Assembly (NCBI GenBank): GCA_017556885.1
Contig: JAFYLV010000113.1
Span: forward strand, 1-7,339
Source of the DNA: Clostridia bacterium
GTDB lineage: Bacteria > Bacillota > Clostridia > Oscillospirales > QAMX01
Direction of reading: 5' to 3'
Length of the DNA: 7,339 nucleotides
Shown here: piece by piece, positions 6,008 through 7,339 of the stretch
Numbering within the stretch: the first letter of the stretch is position 1
Layout of the letters: every line of letters begins with the position of its first letter
Notes under the pieces: model-generated
What the model saw: the letters and a program-made list of their open reading frames with translations, nothing else
Database searches by the model: none
Told to the model about the DNA's origin: nothing
Translations under genes and position numbers: made by a program

Positions 6008-6609
6008 CAGATCGGGAATTACTTCAGCTGGCCCAGTCCGGTGATGCCCAAAGCGAGGAGCTTCTCATCGGCCGTTATGCCAGAAATGTGCGGGCCGTGG
6101 CCCGCGCCTTCTCCCTCACGGGATGGGATGTAGAGGATTTTATCCAGGAAGGCATGCTTGCTCTCGTCCGGGCGATTCACTCCTACACCCCCGCCGGAGG
6201 TACTTCCTTTTCGTCCTACGTTGATGTTTGTGTCCGCCGTCAGCTGCTCAACGCCGTCACCCGGGCCAATAACAACAAAAACATCCTGTTGACCGATTAT
6301 GTCTCCTACGATGCGCCGGTTCCCGGCGGTGACGGAACGCTCTCCCTTGGAGAAACCCTGGTCGATGAGCGTTTCTCCACGGTTGAAGATGCGGTTATTG
6401 CGCGGGATCATGCAAACCGTCTCCTTTCCGATCTTAACGATCACCTGTCCAATTTGGAAAAGCGTGTGCTTGCGCCGTATCTTTCCGGCATCTCCGTTTC
6501 CGAGATCGCAAGCTTCCTCGCGCTTCCGGCCAAAAGTGTGGACAATGCCATAACGCGCATCCGCCGTAAGGCAATGTCCCTTCCCCACCCCGGCGACAAC
6601 AGGCCCTGA
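5992..6609 (+). CDS. SigH-like sigma-70 family RNA polymerase sigma factor
   Basis: This 205-residue protein aligns by eye with Bacillus SigH. It has VRAVARAFSLTGWDVEDFIQEGM (33-55, region 2 core-binding and -10 recognition), CVRRQL (80-85), YVSYDAP (103-109) and then region 4 with LEKRVLAPYLSGISVSEIASFL and KSVDNAITRIRRKA (181-194) as the -35-reading helix-turn-helix. It lacks the N-terminal 20 or so residues of SigH and has no ECF-type spacing. It sits away from the usual sigH locus beside secE/nusG, so it may be a paralogue; hence no symbol. Its targets are unknown, and sporulation or competence-type control would be an inference. A perfect promoter drives it, but the ATG has only a weak SD (GGA 8 bases before). 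The in-frame TTG at codon 5 is an alternative start. Confidence 0.85.
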   Translation: MDGILTDRELLQLAQSGDAQSEELLIGRYARNVRAVARAFSLTGWDVEDFIQEGMLALVRAIHSYTPAGGTSFSSYVDVCVRRQLLNAVTRANNNKNILLTDYVSYDAPVPGGDGTLSLGETLVDERFSTVEDAVIARDHANRLLSDLNDHLSNLEKRVLAPYLSGISVSEIASFLALPAKSVDNAITRIRRKAMSLPHPGDNRP

Positions 6610-6618
6610 GCCTGTCGC
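6593..6618 (+). terminator. Hairpin over the sigma gene stop, weak attenuator or terminator
   Basis: CAGGC (6600-6604) pairs with GCCTG (6610-6614), with the stop codon in the loop. An outer GCGA/TCGC arm (6593-6596 with 6615-6618) can add to it across a three-base bulge. AT-rich sequence without a T-run follows, so termination would be partial at best. Some read-through into the zinc-ribbon gene is plausible. Confidence 0.3.
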
Positions 6619-6639
6619 AATATTTATTTACTGCCCGAC

Positions 6640-6683
6640 AAAGAGTTCTCCACAGCGCGAAAGTGTTCTGGGCCCGAACATTT
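6640..6683 (+). promoter_or_regulatory. Direct repeat plus dyad in the zinc-ribbon gene leader
   Basis: AAAGAGTTCT (6640-6649) recurs as AAAGTGTTCT (6660-6669), 9 of 10 bases alike and exactly 20 bp apart. The second copy is also the left arm of a dyad, TGTTC-N7-GAACA (6664-6680). With flanks and one G-U pair, the dyad can form an 8-bp RNA stem (6661-6668 with 6676-6683). This could be an operator or a leader structure. I found no convincing -35/-10 pair in the 100-base gap 6610-6709. Confidence 0.35.
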
Positions 6684-6709
6684 GGGGCAAAAGAGAGAGG
6701 TATTTACCA

Positions 6710-6994
6710 ATGTACGAAGACAAGACCCTGAAGTGCAAAGAGTGCGGCAACGAGTTCGTGTTCACCGCCGGTGAGCAGGAATTCTACGCAGAGCGTGGCT
6801 TCCAGAACGAGCCCCAGCGCTGCAAGGACTGCCGCAACGCCCGCAAGAACGCTGCCCGCGGCCCCAGAGAGTATTTCACCGCTACCTGCGCTGCCTGCGG
6901 CAAGGAGGCGAAGGTTCCCTTCAATCCCAAGTCCGACCGTCCCGTTTACTGCAGCGAGTGCTTCGCTAAGATGCGCGAGGAGCAGCAGGACTAA
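6710..6994 (+). CDS. Small double zinc-ribbon protein
   Basis: The 94-residue protein carries two four-cysteine sites. The first is CKEC (9, 12) with CKDC (38, 41), resembling the probable zinc-ribbon family zf-trcl (PF13451). The second is CAAC (60, 63) with CSEC (81, 84) around KVPFNPKSDRPVYC, a ribbon widespread in Bacillota, Chloroflexota and candidate-phylum bacteria. There is no membrane segment or enzyme motif. The acidic C-terminus and ribbon pair suggest a nucleic-acid- or ribosome-associated accessory protein, but its function is not known. The start is supported by GAGAGG 9 bases upstream. Codon use is strongly biased (nearly all TTC, AAC and AAG), unlike the mixed use of its neighbours, which points to high expression. 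It is followed at once by a strong terminator, so it is probably made from a short transcript. Confidence 0.88.
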   Translation: MYEDKTLKCKECGNEFVFTAGEQEFYAERGFQNEPQRCKDCRNARKNAARGPREYFTATCAACGKEAKVPFNPKSDRPVYCSECFAKMREEQQD

Positions 6995-7018
6995 TTCTTT
7001 GGTCAATTCGTAAAAATC

Positions 7019-7051
7019 GGGTACATTCCTTTGGGAATGTACCCTTTTTTT
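7019..7051 (+). terminator. Strong intrinsic terminator after the zinc-ribbon gene
   Basis: GGGTACATTCC (7019-7029) and GGAATGTACCC (7034-7044) form a perfect 11-bp stem with a TTTG loop. Seven T residues follow (7045-7051). It begins 24 bases after the zinc-ribbon stop. Confidence 0.95.
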
Positions 7052-7063
7052 GTCTTTTACCCG

Positions 7064-7092
7064 TTGCACATCGGCGCGTTTCGGGGTATACT
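7064..7092 (+). promoter_or_regulatory. Probable sigma-A promoter of the last gene
   Basis: TTGCAC (7064-7069) and TATACT (7087-7092) are separated by 17 bp, just after the preceding terminator. The start should fall near 7099, which gives a leader of about 48 bases to the ATG at 7147. Confidence 0.7.
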
Positions 7093-7110
7093 ATAGGCAG
7101 ATCAATTTTT

Positions 7111-7127
7111 CCGGCTTTTTGAGCCGG
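7111..7127 (+). promoter_or_regulatory. Leader hairpin next to the ribosome binding site
   Basis: CCGGCT (7111-7116) and AGCCGG (7122-7127) form a 6-bp GC-rich stem with a TTTTG loop inside the short leader. It ends directly before GTGAGGA (7128-7134), so it could modulate ribosome access or protect the 5' end. There is no T-run after it, so it is not a terminator. Confidence 0.4.
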
Positions 7128-7146
7128 GTGAGGAACGGATAAAACT

Positions 7147-7339
7147 ATGGAATTCTTTGCCAACGAAAACAAGCAGATCAACATCACCGCCTCTACCGGC
7201 GAGTATGCCCGCTGCGCCATCAAAACCCACTTCGTCCAGCTCGGTGAAAACTACTGCGATCTGGTCCGCCAGTACGTGCTCCCCATCTGGAAGGAAGGCG
7301 ACATTCTCTCCATCAGCGAGAAGATCATCTCCCTCTGCC
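7147..7339 (+). CDS. F420-0:gamma-glutamyl ligase-like protein, N-terminal part (3' cut by window edge)
   Basis: Only 64 codons are visible, starting MEFFANENKQINI. The segments YARCAIKTHFV (20-30) and EGDILSISEKIISL (50-63) resemble the start of the CofE/F420_ligase family, in which the GDI-L-QKI strand-helix opens the domain. CofE adds glutamates to coenzyme F420-0. Many Bacillota without F420 carry relatives of unknown substrate, so an amide- or peptide-ligase activity is an inference. The start has two weak SD options, AGGA (7131-7134) and CGGA (7136-7139), and its own promoter and leader hairpin lie upstream. The family call rests on one short stretch; the presence of a gene is much surer. 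Confidence 0.65.
   Translation, partial: MEFFANENKQINITASTGEYARCAIKTHFVQLGENYCDLVRQYVLPIWKEGDILSISEKIISLC

Noticed and set aside
6019..6588. Minus-strand open frame (189 codons) opposite the sigma factor gene
   Set aside because: It is antisense to conserved SigH motifs and shows no recognisable family or initiation signal.
1..7339. CRISPR array, mobile element, tRNA/rRNA or tmRNA gene
   Set aside because: No regularly spaced repeats, transposase motifs, terminal inverted repeats, tRNA cloverleaf or tmRNA tag sequence was seen.

Overview
The window is a compact, GC-rich chromosomal segment that looks like a member of the Clostridia (phylum Bacillota), probably an Oscillospiraceae-type gut anaerobe. 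This is inferred from the SigH-type sigma factor, the clostridial form of the pyridoxamine kinase, the non-HemE URO-D family protein, the AGGAGG-type ribosome binding sites and the TTGACA/TATAAT promoters in short AT-rich gaps. No marker gene fixes the species. No phage, transposon, CRISPR, tRNA or rRNA gene was found.

Layout. Positions 2-1207 (+) hold the C-terminal part of a MutS-family ATPase, cut by the left edge. It faces a minus-strand unit across a perfect 15-bp hairpin that can terminate both. The minus-strand unit (2709 down to 1259) encodes a 45-residue single-helix membrane protein, SmpB and an alpha/beta-hydrolase esterase. Its promoter at 2756-2784 lies back to back with a likely plus-strand promoter at 2866-2874. 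The plus-strand unit (2908-5858) encodes a pyridoxamine/pyridoxal kinase, a DusB-type tRNA-dihydrouridine synthase that overlaps it by 4 bases, and a URO-D superfamily protein. A consensus TTGACA-N17-TATAAT promoter then drives a SigH-like sigma factor (5992-6609). Next comes a small eight-cysteine double zinc-ribbon protein (6710-6994) whose codon use suggests high expression, closed by a strong terminator. The window ends in the first 64 codons of a protein resembling the F420-0:gamma-glutamyl ligase family (from 7147), with its own promoter and a leader hairpin.

How the genes relate. Most are housekeeping: trans-translation (SmpB), tRNA modification (Dus), vitamin B6 salvage, DNA or nucleic-acid ATPase (MutS-like) and transcription (sigma). 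I see no clear multi-gene novel system. The points most worth a second look are the membrane microprotein that precedes an SD-less smpB, the leader of the sigma gene (consensus promoter, weak SD, a six-codon upstream ORF ending on an in-frame TTG), the repeat and dyad ahead of the zinc-ribbon gene, and the unusual URO-D paralogue.
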